NCBI RefSeq assembly: GCF_000973725.1
Contig: NZ_CP009621.1
Span: 806,001-870,000, forward strand
From: Pontibacter korlensis
GTDB lineage: Bacteria > Bacteroidota > Bacteroidia > Cytophagales > Hymenobacteraceae
DNA: 64,000 nt
Direction of reading: 5' to 3'
Positions 33,391-42,858 of the stretch are shown here, piece after piece. Position 1 is the first letter of the stretch; each line of letters starts with the position of its first letter. The notes under the pieces were generated by a model that saw nothing but the letters and a program-made list of their open reading frames with translations, was not told where the DNA came from and did no database searches. The position numbers and the translations under genes are program-made.

Positions 33391-34738
33391 CCGCATCGAA
33401 TTCGGGTTGCTGATCCGGTTTGTACTGTTGCTGGGCATGATGTACCTGACGGTGCACTACCTCACGCAGTTCACCTGGCTGCAGGTAGGCTCCGGTATAC
33501 TTGTTATGCTGGCGCAGGTGTGGGAGTTGGCTATGTATGTTACCCGCAGTAATAATGAGCTTGCCAAGTTTCTGCAGGCTGTAAAGCAGCGCGACTTTTC
33601 ACAACGCTTTAACGAGCACACCACCAACAGTTCTCTGCGGCAACTGCACAAAGCCTTCAACCTCATCAATGATACTTACAAGCAACTGCATATAGAGAAG
33701 GAGGCGCAGTTTCAGTATATGCAGACTATCCTGCAGATGATCGACACAGGCATTATGGCGGTGGATGAAGAAACTGGAGATGTGGAATGGGTGAATGAGG
33801 CTTTCAAAAGTATACTGCACCTGCCCTACCTGAAAAGTATGGACAGCCTGGAGCCACGTTACCCATTGCTCTATGAAGCAGTGCAAAGTATAAAGCCTGG
33901 GGAGAACAAGCTCCTAAAACTCAAGCTACAGGACGGGCAGACACAATTGCTGTTAACCGCCACTGCCTTCACCATGCAACAGCGCAACCTGCTGCTATTT
34001 GCTTTGAAGAATGTGAGCGCCACCGTAGATGCCACCGAAACAGAGGCTTGGCAAAAGCTACTGCGCGTGATGACGCACGAGATCATGAACTCTGTGGCTC
34101 CTATCGCCTCGCTGGCCGATACACTTGGCCGCCACCTGCACATGGAGCGCGAGAAGATAGAGCAGGAGCCTGAAGCAAAACCTGACCCTGAACTGCTGCA
34201 GGATACGGAAGAAGGCATTACCATCATCAAGAAGCGCAGCGAAGGATTGCTCCGCTTCGCGCACTTTTACCGCAACCTGAGCAAATCGCAGGAACTGATG
34301 CTGACCACGGTGTATGTGCAGGAGCTGTTTAAAAGTATAAACGGCCTGATGCGTCCTCAACTGGAAGAGCAGGGCGTGAAGCTCAGCTGCCAGGTAACGC
34401 CTCCTAACCTAACCTTGTACGGTGATGTGAACCTACTCGAACAGGTTCTTATCAACCTTATACTTAATGCCAAGCGCGCCGTACAAGGTCGTCCTGATCC
34501 GCAGGTTATACTTACTGCAGGCCACGAAAACGGCAAAACTGTTATTGAGGTACAGGATAACGGTACCGGTATCCCGGAGGAGCTTCTGGAGAATATATTC
34601 ATCCCGTTCTTCACCTCACACAAAGATGGCTCGGGCATTGGCCTTAGCCTAGCAAAGCACATTATGCTGTTGCACAAGGGTAGCATACAAGTAGCCTCCG
34701 AGGTTGGCGTTGGCACTGTTTTTAAACTGTACTTCTAA
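33380..34738 (+). CDS. Sensor histidine kinase
   Basis: 452 residues. Two N-terminal membrane helices (about 9-27 and 33-50) with almost no periplasmic loop, then a PAS-like region (IDTGIMAVDEETGDVEWVNEAFKSI), a HisKA-type box with H233 (MTHEIMNSVAPIASL), and a HATPase domain with LINLILNAKRAV, VQDNGTGIPEE and GSGIGLSLAKHIMLLHKGSI. Start overlaps the response regulator end by 11 bp, so the two are co-expressed. The short loop suggests it senses a membrane or cytosolic signal, like other kinases beside FtsX-type permeases. Confidence 0.92.
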   Translation: MTFNRIEFGLLIRFVLLLGMMYLTVHYLTQFTWLQVGSGILVMLAQVWELAMYVTRSNNELAKFLQAVKQRDFSQRFNEHTTNSSLRQLHKAFNLINDTYKQLHIEKEAQFQYMQTILQMIDTGIMAVDEETGDVEWVNEAFKSILHLPYLKSMDSLEPRYPLLYEAVQSIKPGENKLLKLKLQDGQTQLLLTATAFTMQQRNLLLFALKNVSATVDATETEAWQKLLRVMTHEIMNSVAPIASLADTLGRHLHMEREKIEQEPEAKPDPELLQDTEEGITIIKKRSEGLLRFAHFYRNLSKSQELMLTTVYVQELFKSINGLMRPQLEEQGVKLSCQVTPPNLTLYGDVNLLEQVLINLILNAKRAVQGRPDPQVILTAGHENGKTVIEVQDNGTGIPEELLENIFIPFFTSHKDGSGIGLSLAKHIMLLHKGSIQVASEVGVGTVFKLYF

Positions 34739-34949
34739 CTAAAGCCACCTTAGCTTTTAGCTACGTACAAATTACTCTTGGCCTTTTCAGTTATTCTGTT
34801 ACAGCGTTGGATGTGGTTTTGTAATTTTACTTTAAGTAATACACTATATAGCTTTTCCCTGTTACGGTATAGATAATATCTATAAACTAAACCGTTTGAG
34901 ATAGAGTATAAAACAATAGTACAAAGTAAAATCTAATCGGTAACGTGCT

Positions 34950-36593
34950 ATGAACGAAAACAAGAATAACGGCTCTGCGACCTCAGGTAACGGCCAGAAT
35001 GGTTCAGAAAATAAAAGAATGCTGACCACCCGCCAAGGCCACCCTGTAACTGACAACCAGAACATCCGCACTGTAGGCAACCGTGGTCCTGCTACCATGG
35101 AGAACTACCACTTCTTAGAAAAGATGTCGCACTTTGACCGTGAGCGCGTACCGGAACGAGTGGTACATGCCAGAGGTGCAGGTGCACATGGGGTGTTTCA
35201 GGCTTACGGTACGGTTGGCGATGATCCGGTTGAGAAGTATACCCGTGCAAAGGTTTTCAAAAAAGGAAAAGAGACACCAGTTTTTGTGCGCTTCTCGACA
35301 GTTGGACACCCGTCTGGCTCACCTGAGACGTTACGCGACCCCCGTGGCTTTGCTGTAAAGTTCTATACTGAAGACGGCAACTGGGACCTTGTAGGAAACA
35401 ACCTGAAGATCTTCTTCATTCGGGATGCGATGAAGTTCCCGGACTTGATCCACTCTCAAAAGCCAGACCCGGTAACTAACATCCAGAGCGCTGAGCGTAT
35501 TTTCGACTTTTTCTCAGGTACACCAGAGGCAACCCACATGGTTACATTCCTGTACTCGCCATGGGGTATTCCGGCTAACTACCGCCAGATGCAGGGCTCA
35601 GGTGTAAACACATATAAGTGGGTAAATGCAGACGGTGAAGCAGTACTGGTTAAATATCACTGGGAGCCAGTAAAGCAAGGCATCCGCAACCTTACTCAAA
35701 AAGAAGCACAAGCCATACAGGCCAAAAACTTTAACCACGCCACTCAGGACCTTTACGAGGCTATCGAAAGAGGCGACTTCCCAGAGTGGGAGCTTAACGT
35801 TCAGATCATGAGCGATGACGAGCACCCAGAGCTGGACTTTGACCCATTGGATGATACCAAGCTGTGGCCAAGAGAGCAGTTCCCTTGGCACCCGGTAGGC
35901 AAGATGACCCTGAACAGAAACCCAGTGGACTACTTTAACGAGGTTGAGCTATCAGCTTTCGGTACAGGTGTACTGGTAGATGGGCTTGATTTCTCGGATG
36001 ATAAGATGTTGCAGGGCCGTACGTTCTCTTATTCTGATACACAGCGTTATCGTGTAGGTGCCAACTACCTACAGTTGCCAATAAACGCACCTAAAAAGCA
36101 GGTAGCAACGAACCAGCGTGGTGGACGAATGGCCTTTAAAACTGACTTTGCGGAAGGGCAGAACATTCACGTAAACTACGAGCCTTCTATTTTGGGTGGC
36201 CTGGAAGAAGCACCAAAAGCAGGTAAAGATCATACGCCACGTTATGAGGCAAACCTGGTGCGCCAGCACATCGACCGTACCAATCACTTTGGACAGGCTG
36301 GTGAAACGTACCGCAACTTTGAAGACTGGGAGCGTGATGAACTGATCATGAACCTGGGCAACGATTTAGCTAAGTGCGATAAGCGCATTCAGGATAAGAT
36401 GCTGGAATACTTTACGCAGGCCGACGAAGATTATGGCCGACGTGTAAGAGAAAGCATCGACAGAGCTACGCAGGAGCTGATGAAGATGAAGCATGATAAA
36501 ATTGCCGGTACGGATGGCCCTGAGGGCAACATAACCGGTGAGGAAGGGGTGCAGGAGGCCCAGGAAAAATCTCATCCTAGCAAACCATACTAA
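34950..36593 (+). CDS. Heme catalase (monofunctional)
   Basis: 547 residues. Decomposes H2O2. Distal histidine H73 ([12 protein letters not shown]), distal asparagine near 150 ([13 protein letters not shown]), the proximal tyrosine near 360 ([15 protein letters not shown]), and the conserved [16 protein letters not shown] stretch at 110. The C-terminus extends past the core with a polar tail rich in Glu and Gly, ending SHPSKPY. Long N-terminal Asn/Gly-rich stretch before the conserved part. Single gene, closed by a terminator at 36632-36666. Confidence 0.95.
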   Translation: MNENKNNGSATSGNGQNGSENKRMLTTRQGHPVTDNQNIRTVGNRGPATMENYHFLEKMSHFDRERVPERVVHARGAGAHGVFQAYGTVGDDPVEKYTRAKVFKKGKETPVFVRFSTVGHPSGSPETLRDPRGFAVKFYTEDGNWDLVGNNLKIFFIRDAMKFPDLIHSQKPDPVTNIQSAERIFDFFSGTPEATHMVTFLYSPWGIPANYRQMQGSGVNTYKWVNADGEAVLVKYHWEPVKQGIRNLTQKEAQAIQAKNFNHATQDLYEAIERGDFPEWELNVQIMSDDEHPELDFDPLDDTKLWPREQFPWHPVGKMTLNRNPVDYFNEVELSAFGTGVLVDGLDFSDDKMLQGRTFSYSDTQRYRVGANYLQLPINAPKKQVATNQRGGRMAFKTDFAEGQNIHVNYEPSILGGLEEAPKAGKDHTPRYEANLVRQHIDRTNHFGQAGETYRNFEDWERDELIMNLGNDLAKCDKRIQDKMLEYFTQADEDYGRRVRESIDRATQELMKMKHDKIAGTDGPEGNITGEEGVQEAQEKSHPSKPY

Positions 36594-36631
36594 ACAGCTA
36601 TAAAGTATAAAATTCATACTTGCTGCGTAAA

Positions 36632-36666
36632 ACCAAAGGCAGTTGCTAGTAGCGGCTGCCTTTGGT
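36632..36666 (+). terminator. Catalase terminator
   Basis: Arms ACCAAAGGCA (36632-36641) and TGCCTTTGGT (36657-36666) pair perfectly and are followed by GCTTTTTAAA. Confidence 0.8.
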
Positions 36667-36686
36667 GCTTTTTAAAGTATAACAAA

Positions 36687-36722
36687 AAAGCCTGACTGCA
36701 GATATCGTTGCAGACAGGCTTT
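36687..36722 (-). terminator. Terminator of the M36 protease gene
   Basis: Arms 36687-36700 and 36709-36722 pair over 14 bp with one mismatch, loop 8 nt; on the minus strand followed by TTTTGTTATAC. Confidence 0.75.
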
Positions 36723-36753
36723 CTTAATCAGGTATCGCAGTATAAAGCTACTG

Positions 36754-39528
36754 TTACTTCATCAATAACATGGTGCCGGAACGGGTGGTACTACCATTGG
36801 TAATTCTATAGATGTACATGCCATTTTTCATGCCTGTGCCTTTGAAGCTGTGCTCATAGGTTACACCACGCTCCACCTCTCCTTCGAACAGTGTTTCTAC
36901 CACACGGCCGGTAATATCATAAACCTTCAGCACTGTATGACCATCTTCCTGAGCCGTAAAGCGGATGTTAGTGCTCTCAGTGAACGGGTTAGGATAGCTC
37001 ACAGCCACATCACTACCCATAGCGTCAAACTTGGCCGTACCAACTGATCCTGGCACATGGAAGGTAAAAGTTGCTGGCAAATCGAAGGCTTCTTCCTGGT
37101 CGAACCTGTTATAGCTCAAGCCTTGGTTGGCACTGTAACCTAGGCCTCTTCTGGCAAAAGCTTTCCAGATCAGTTCTTGGTTAGCTCCACCGTAATTAAT
37201 TTGGTCAGCCATAAGTATAGCATCACGACCGTCTACAAAACCAGGGTAGCATGGCTGTAGTTTTAAGCCATCTATTACCAGTTGCATAGCTATGTTATTG
37301 CCGCCGTTGCCGTTGTACAGGTCCTCATCAAAGCCGTACTTCTCAATCAAATCCCAGGTCATCTCCCAAAGTATGGTAGACCAAACAAAGCCGACACCAT
37401 GCGGAGCTGTTAAGCTCGGGTTATTAGTTGCATTGTAAGTATAGCTGTTAATACTGAAATCAGTAGAGTATGGCGCAGGTCTGATACCTCGCCCATTTGT
37501 TGGCTCACCTGATGCGTACGTACCCATGCCTCTTATTTTCTCACGGGTGTCGCCTTTCTTCATGGTCATCATCAGGCCAAACCAGTCACTCCAGCCTTCT
37601 CCCATTTGCTCAGTTGTATAAATCTGAGTACCCACACGAACCTGGGTTGGAAGGCATGAAGTGGTATTTGGTCCACCAGTAAGGCGGTTAGATATACCAT
37701 GGCCATACTCATGCACGATGATACCGTTGTCGAAGTCTCCATCGATTTCTGGTCCCGAACCATCGTCTTTCAGGCTTACAATCACTTCCTGGTTGCTATC
37801 CAGCAAAGCTCTTATTTTAGCGCCTGCCTCATCTGTTATCATTAAAGAGGAGATAGTAATCAGACTCGGGTTTGTGGCTCCTACACCCATAGCAGTTGGA
37901 GTGCCCGGCGCATTATTTATTACTACAACCGCAATGGCTCCAGCATTTTGCGCATTCAATACTTTTACACCAAACTCACAGGAGCCTCTGTATACTACGG
38001 CTATGTTTCCGGCAATTGCGGCCGCATTAGAGATAGCCCCACAAGCCAAAAGACCATCAGCCAACACAAGCTTTCCGGTAATTGGCGTAGAGCTAAGTCT
38101 CGGACCAAAGGTTGCCTGTATCGCCAGATAGCTTCCTGCAATGGCAGCAGGCGATGTTACCCTGAACATATCCCCATCCGGGATACCACTCCAAAGGTAC
38201 ATCTGCATTCTCGGCCTGAAACCATCGACTGGAGTGGCGAAATTAGCGTTGTTGCGTGTAGTAGAAATATTTCTGCTGTCCTGAGCCTCTGCCATTACAT
38301 GGTCTGCTCCTAAGCCGCCTTTATCAAAGTTAAATGACTGAAAGTTGCCACTTTCCTCATCAAAGCCATACTTGTACCATACATCGTGTATGATGTTGTT
38401 CCAGTAAAAGAGGTTCGTGATAGCTGCATCTTTATAGGCAGAAGGTTGCTGAGAAAAATCAACCGGATATTTGAACACACGTTCTGTTCCGCCATCTGGG
38501 CTATAGCCGTACATGTCTTCAGGGCCACCTATATAACCGGTATTGTCCGGATCTTCATACGCGTACACGTTATTGCCTCGGGTAATAGTATACTTGGTCT
38601 GGCCAGCAGTATGCCACCCAGTCGGGGAAGCAACACGATCTGCAGATTTGGCATTAACTGGTTTTCGGTTACCGTGGCTAGGGCTTTCTATAGGCATAGG
38701 GTACACTTCATAAAGACCAGGCGAGTTGCTGTTGTTCACCTGTTTCTCAGCAGACACATACGGAATTGCTTCTACCGCATCATTGTAAGGGGTTGCAGTA
38801 GTATGGCTATGGCCATCGTGCAGAAAGCTTCCGCCTGGGCCATTGTTCTCAAACTGGCAATGCACCACCATGTTATCTTTGTCTAAGAACTCACCAGTAA
38901 CCGCATCTACCCTGATGTTCCACCAGTTTTCTGCATCCAGTTCATAAATAGACACCTCCCAGGCCAGCCTTAAGCTGCCATCTACCATAGGTTGGTAAAC
39001 TAACCTTGCCGGAATCGACTCTAGGGAAATCCCACCGTTCGACAGAAGCACTTCTCTGTTACTAACGTCGCCTGTTTCCAGAATGGTTAGTGGTCCTTTA
39101 ACAGTGGTGCCCAAGTGCCTGGCAGCAGCGGCAACTGCACCGGCAGCATCTAAGGCAGGCTGCTTGTTCTTGATCTTTTCTTCTATTTGGCTGTAGAAAC
39201 GATTACCAACATGTATCACCTTACCGTCGCTGGTAACGGCCATGTTGGTAATAGCGCCATGAATTTCGATGCCCTGAAACTGCTGCTTAATGTAGAGGTG
39301 CTTTACACCGCTCTTTTTGCTATTCGATTCGCCGCTCAGCTTTAGGTCTGCAATGTCTTTTTCACTTACTTTATACTTGCTCTTGTTGCTTTTTAGATGC
39401 TCAAGAGCCACCTGTGGGACTGGTTTTTTCTCTGGCTTCCCACTCCGTTGTCCGTACGAAACAGTACTACCGAACAGCAAGGCTACAATAATAGCCAGCT
39501 GCGTGTAAACGCGTATAGTTTTGCCCAT
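36754..39528 (-). CDS. M36 (fungalysin) metalloprotease with T9SS sorting domain
   Basis: 924 residues. Signal peptide, fungalysin propeptide-like region (about 30-220: HLYIKQQFQGIEIHGAITNMAVTSDGKVIHVGNRF in outline), catalytic domain with the zinc motif HEYGHG (around residue 605) and a PA domain inserted before it (GAISNAAAIAGNIAVVYRGSCEFGVKVLNAQNAGAIAVVV). The last 75 residues are a type A T9SS C-terminal domain (VSYPNPFTESTNIRF, ending in SGTMLLMK). The protein is therefore exported by the gliding/T9SS machinery and probably digests extracellular proteins. Confidence 0.95.
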   Translation of the reverse strand: MGKTIRVYTQLAIIVALLFGSTVSYGQRSGKPEKKPVPQVALEHLKSNKSKYKVSEKDIADLKLSGESNSKKSGVKHLYIKQQFQGIEIHGAITNMAVTSDGKVIHVGNRFYSQIEEKIKNKQPALDAAGAVAAAARHLGTTVKGPLTILETGDVSNREVLLSNGGISLESIPARLVYQPMVDGSLRLAWEVSIYELDAENWWNIRVDAVTGEFLDKDNMVVHCQFENNGPGGSFLHDGHSHTTATPYNDAVEAIPYVSAEKQVNNSNSPGLYEVYPMPIESPSHGNRKPVNAKSADRVASPTGWHTAGQTKYTITRGNNVYAYEDPDNTGYIGGPEDMYGYSPDGGTERVFKYPVDFSQQPSAYKDAAITNLFYWNNIIHDVWYKYGFDEESGNFQSFNFDKGGLGADHVMAEAQDSRNISTTRNNANFATPVDGFRPRMQMYLWSGIPDGDMFRVTSPAAIAGSYLAIQATFGPRLSSTPITGKLVLADGLLACGAISNAAAIAGNIAVVYRGSCEFGVKVLNAQNAGAIAVVVINNAPGTPTAMGVGATNPSLITISSLMITDEAGAKIRALLDSNQEVIVSLKDDGSGPEIDGDFDNGIIVHEYGHGISNRLTGGPNTTSCLPTQVRVGTQIYTTEQMGEGWSDWFGLMMTMKKGDTREKIRGMGTYASGEPTNGRGIRPAPYSTDFSINSYTYNATNNPSLTAPHGVGFVWSTILWEMTWDLIEKYGFDEDLYNGNGGNNIAMQLVIDGLKLQPCYPGFVDGRDAILMADQINYGGANQELIWKAFARRGLGYSANQGLSYNRFDQEEAFDLPATFTFHVPGSVGTAKFDAMGSDVAVSYPNPFTESTNIRFTAQEDGHTVLKVYDITGRVVETLFEGEVERGVTYEHSFKGTGMKNGMYIYRITNGSTTRSGTMLLMK

Positions 39529-39903
39529 AAAAATTAGATTAATTTAATTTTTAATTAAATATATTTATGAGCATACGCCTTGCATTAAAATATAGTTATT
39601 TCTCTTAAACAGTATTTGAATATTATTTTTTACATTATTAAAAGCGTTTTAAATACATTTGTAAATATAAATATGCTAATATAATAGCACCGAGGCATCA
39701 AGTTTGATCAAAAGGGCTCTTTATAAATAAACCTCCACTTCTGTTTAGAACAGTTTTACTTCTGATGATAACCTATTTATAGAGAGTCATATATGTTTAA
39801 CTAAATATTTATAACACATCATCACAGAAAAATGCTACAAATGCTTACTTTAGGGTTTTAAAATGGCTTTAAGTTTTACTTTCAACAGCTTTTTGAAAAG
39901 CCT
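39529..39903. other. AT-rich intergenic region
   Basis: No ORF of note. Divergent promoters for the M36 protease (minus) and DUF3667 gene (plus) must lie here. A palindrome TTTGATCAAA sits near 39702-39711, of unknown role. Confidence 0.5.
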
Positions 39904-40962
39904 ATGAAGAAGCATTACCGTTCCGACAACAACTGCTTAAACTGCGGTGCCACCGTTACCGACAACTTCTGCTCCAAATGCGGACAGGAGAACCTGGAGC
40001 TACATGAGGATTTCTTCCACCTGGCTTTGCATAGCGTCGGGCACTACTTCCACTTCGAGTCTAAGTTCTTCAACAGTATTGTGCCGCTTTTCACAAAGCC
40101 CGGGTACCTTACTAAAGAATACTTTGCAGGCAAGCGGGCTGCGCACCTCAACCCGATCAGCATGTACATTTTCATCAGCATCTTGTTCTTTTTCCTGTTC
40201 ACAGCCAACACAAACATCAACAAGAAAGACATCATCGAAGACAATGTGGCGGCAGAAAATACGCAGGAAGCAGCTGAGATAAAAAAAGAGCTGGGGGAGT
40301 TAAAGAACACCATCTCGAAGAAGGAGGCAGCCGGAACAGTATCTCCGACAGCCGCTAATTACACCTATACCATTCTGGATAAGGCCGAAGCATCGTTAGA
40401 CACAGGCAGCACTACCCATAACGACGCGGTTATCTTTACTCAGCCTGTAGCCAAGGAAGCTGAAGGCAAAAGCGATTCAGATAAGCTAAGCCTGAATATT
40501 GGAGATGATAATGCGGTGGTTAAATCATTAGGGACAAAGTTCCAGGAAGTGATGGATGATGACCTGAGCAGCGAACTGTTCAAGAACAAACTGATAGGGC
40601 ATTTGCCAAAGGTAATGTTTATACTCCTACCGCTGTTTGCCCTCATTCTGAAGCTGGTACACTGGCGCTCTTCAAAATACTATGTAGAGCACCTGATTTA
40701 TTCCATACACGTGCATTCGTTCCTCTTCCTGTTTGCTTCTATCCTGATCTTATTGAGTTGGATACTACCGTTCCTGCCAGACTGGATCTTTAACCTTGGA
40801 TACCTAGTGGCACTCTGGTACATCTACAGGTCCATGCGCAACATCTACAGGAGCACACGCTGGCGTACCGTATATAAGTTCTTTCTGCTGTTCTTTGCCT
40901 ACAGTACCCTGCTTATAGTAAGCGGACTGATAGTTATTGTAGCAACACTTTATACCATCTAG
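39904..40962 (+). CDS. DUF3667 membrane protein with N-terminal zinc ribbon
   Basis: 352 residues. A zinc-ribbon-like start (NCLNCGATVTDNFCSKCGQ, four cysteines), then FFHLALHSVGHYFHFESKFFNSIVPLFTKPGYLTKEYFAGKRAAHLNPISMYIFISILFFFLF, the DUF3667 signature and first membrane helix. A charged, probably coiled region (residues about 110-235) is followed by three or more helices at the end. Family function unknown; common in Bacteroidota. Ends before a strong bidirectional terminator. Confidence 0.9.
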   Translation: MKKHYRSDNNCLNCGATVTDNFCSKCGQENLELHEDFFHLALHSVGHYFHFESKFFNSIVPLFTKPGYLTKEYFAGKRAAHLNPISMYIFISILFFFLFTANTNINKKDIIEDNVAAENTQEAAEIKKELGELKNTISKKEAAGTVSPTAANYTYTILDKAEASLDTGSTTHNDAVIFTQPVAKEAEGKSDSDKLSLNIGDDNAVVKSLGTKFQEVMDDDLSSELFKNKLIGHLPKVMFILLPLFALILKLVHWRSSKYYVEHLIYSIHVHSFLFLFASILILLSWILPFLPDWIFNLGYLVALWYIYRSMRNIYRSTRWRTVYKFFLLFFAYSTLLIVSGLIVIVATLYTI

Positions 40963-40989
40963 TACTAACACTGCAAGTTCTACCATTAG

Positions 40990-41035
40990 AATAAAGAAAG
41001 CCCCAGGAGTTTAACCTCCTGGGGCTTTCTTTATT
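40990..41035. terminator. 20-bp perfect bidirectional terminator
   Basis: Arms 40990-41009 and 41016-41035 pair without mismatch, loop TTTAAC, U-rich on both sides. It lies between the convergent DUF3667 gene and the 41098-41637 gene and can serve both. Confidence 0.9.
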
Positions 41036-41097
41036 AGCATCTGCCTCTATGCTTCTTGTTGATGGTTATTTAGCCTGACTACTTTAAAAGGCAACGC

Positions 41098-41637
41098 TTA
41101 ATCGCCGCTCAAAAGCTTACCCTTTACCCAGCTTACTGCTCCTGAAGCTTTATCAGCATACTTGTTTATGTCCTCTACCACCTCGCCTACATGGTGCTTT
41201 TCCCAAAGACTGCCGAAAGTCTTGCTTTTGGGCTTCTCTATGTTCAGGAACTTTTCCTCTCTCTGGGCAGCTTCGTTGCTCTCCATTTTAAATCCCTTCA
41301 CTTCGGTGAGAACGTAATGCTTGTTGCTCAGCAGCACATAGAACTTCTTCGATTCAGCAGGTCTGATTTCATAGGTCGCAGAATCAATATCGGTGTAGAA
41401 TATCAGCCTCTCCTTCTGCCCCGATACTTGTATGTGCAGCGAGTTCGGATTGTACTCTGGCTTTATTGTCCAAAGACCATTAACTAAAACACTACCTACA
41501 CGCACGTTTACCTTGCTGGAGTTTGCCTTCAGTAGAGGTAAACCTTTGTAGGCACTTTGCCCCAAGACAGGGTTTGCCAACAGCATCAGAAACAGCAAAG
41601 CGCCTATGGCTACAGGCTTTAGAGTTTTCATGCTCAA
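41098..41637 (-). CDS. Hypothetical secreted protein
   Basis: 179 residues with a signal peptide (KPVAIGALLFLMLLANPVLG). The mature part alternates short strands (KVNVRVGSVLVNGLWTIKPEYNPNSLHIQV, KFYVLLSNKHYVLTEVKGF) and ends in a helical segment. No family recognised. A second in-frame ATG two codons later (41631) is an equally good start. Confidence 0.75.
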   Translation of the reverse strand: MSMKTLKPVAIGALLFLMLLANPVLGQSAYKGLPLLKANSSKVNVRVGSVLVNGLWTIKPEYNPNSLHIQVSGQKERLIFYTDIDSATYEIRPAESKKFYVLLSNKHYVLTEVKGFKMESNEAAQREEKFLNIEKPKSKTFGSLWEKHHVGEVVEDINKYADKASGAVSWVKGKLLSGD

Positions 41638-41706
41638 AGAGAAAGGGTTACAGTATTAGTAGAAATAAAGAAGCGTAGGTAAGTTCTCCTGCTATTGTTA
41701 TAAGTA

Positions 41707-42629
41707 ACCCAAGTTGCGATTTAGCATTGGCATGTAAACGATGAAGCCACTCAGGCTTGTTAAGGAAAAAGTAACCACACTTACTTCCTTACTTGCCATG
41801 AATGACTTCACTATTACAATTTACTGTTTTGTTGATGATTACCTGCAAATAGCGGGCAAAAAAGCGGCGGCCAAGCGCAAGGCCAGCGATGCGGAGATAA
41901 TCACAACGGCCCTGGTGTCGGCCCGCTACTTTGGCGGCAACCTGTCTGCGGCCAGCGGCTACATGCAGCAGCACCAGAAGTGCCGGATGCCGCACAAGAG
42001 CAACTTTAACCGGATGCTGCACCGACTGGGCGAAACGATCGCGGCCATCTTCCTGGCCCTGGGAGACTGCCTCAAGCAGCTCAACACCACTGGCGAGTAT
42101 GTGATAGACAGCTTCCCGGTGGCCGTGTGCCGCAATATTCGCATTAACCGGTGCAGACTGCTGGAGGGTGAGGCCTACAGGGGCTACAATGTCTCTAAAA
42201 GGGAGTATTTCTACGGCTTCAAGGTGGAGGTCATCGCAACTGCCGGGGGCCTGCCGGTGAGTTACTTTATCGTGGCGGGAAGCGTGCACGATGGCAGAGC
42301 CCTGCAGGCCATGCACCTGGACCTGCCGCCGGAAAGCAGCCTGTACGGGGACAGCGCCTACACCAATTATGAGGTGGAGGACCTGCTGGCCGAATGCGAG
42401 CAGGTCAGCCTGCTTACTCAGCGGAAAAGCAACAGCAAGCGGAAAGACAGCCCGGCGATGGACTATATAAAAGCGGTGATGAGGAAGAGAATAGAGACAA
42501 CTTTCAGTGAGATAGAGGCGGCCTTTCCCCGAACGATCCACGCCGTGACTCCGCAAGGATTTCTGCTAAAGATTGTCCTATTCCTCTTTGCTTACACCAT
42601 CAATAAATGTATTTAATCGCAACTTGAGT
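41707..42629 (+). mobile_element. IS982 family insertion sequence, intact
   Basis: Terminal inverted repeats ACCCAAGTTGCGATT (left, from 41707) and AATCGCAACTTGAGT (right, ending 42629) match with one difference. The flanks are a perfect 6-bp duplication TAAGTA (41701-41706 and 42630-42635). Length 923 bp, one transposase gene. The perfect duplication indicates a recent insertion. It lies upstream of the 41098-41637 gene and of dnaX. Confidence 0.93.
41741..42616 (+). CDS. IS982 family transposase
   Basis: 291 residues, DDE type. Visible acidic residues: D in YVIDSFPVAVC, D in SLYGDSAYTNYEV and E in RKRIETTFSEIEAAFP, in the order and context of IS982. C-terminus HAVTPQGFLLKIVLFLFAYTIN is the family tail. 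Open reading frame intact between the inverted repeats, so the element may be active. Higher GC than the neighbouring genes. Confidence 0.93.
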   Translation: MKPLRLVKEKVTTLTSLLAMNDFTITIYCFVDDYLQIAGKKAAAKRKASDAEIITTALVSARYFGGNLSAASGYMQQHQKCRMPHKSNFNRMLHRLGETIAAIFLALGDCLKQLNTTGEYVIDSFPVAVCRNIRINRCRLLEGEAYRGYNVSKREYFYGFKVEVIATAGGLPVSYFIVAGSVHDGRALQAMHLDLPPESSLYGDSAYTNYEVEDLLAECEQVSLLTQRKSNSKRKDSPAMDYIKAVMRKRIETTFSEIEAAFPRTIHAVTPQGFLLKIVLFLFAYTINKCI

Positions 42630-42845
42630 TAAGTAGTACACCAGGATTATCTGCATAGTACTAAAACAACAAAGGATACAGCAATTTAAGGTTTATGTTT
42701 GAACATTTTCATATTAGGTGCATTTAAATTTATACTTTTCTGTTTACCCTAAAGGAGAAGGCAAACACCCCATAAACCTGACACGTGGATAAGTATCTGG
42801 AAAAGTACTGGATAAAAAGCTCTCCTAACTCCGCTTCGGATTGAT

Positions 42846-42853
42846 TATCTTTG
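42846..42853 (+). promoter_or_regulatory. dnaX: -7 element TATCTTTG immediately before dnaX
   Basis: Exact match to TAnnTTTG, ending 5 nt before the ATG at 42859. A start site 5-8 nt downstream would fall on the ATG, giving a leaderless mRNA. No -33 TTTG at the usual distance. Confidence 0.4.
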
Positions 42854-42858
42854 TAGTA

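Noticed and set aside
34739..34949. Terminator after the histidine kinase gene
   Set aside because: The possible CTAAAGC/GCTTTTAG pairing near 34739-34760 is short and mismatched.
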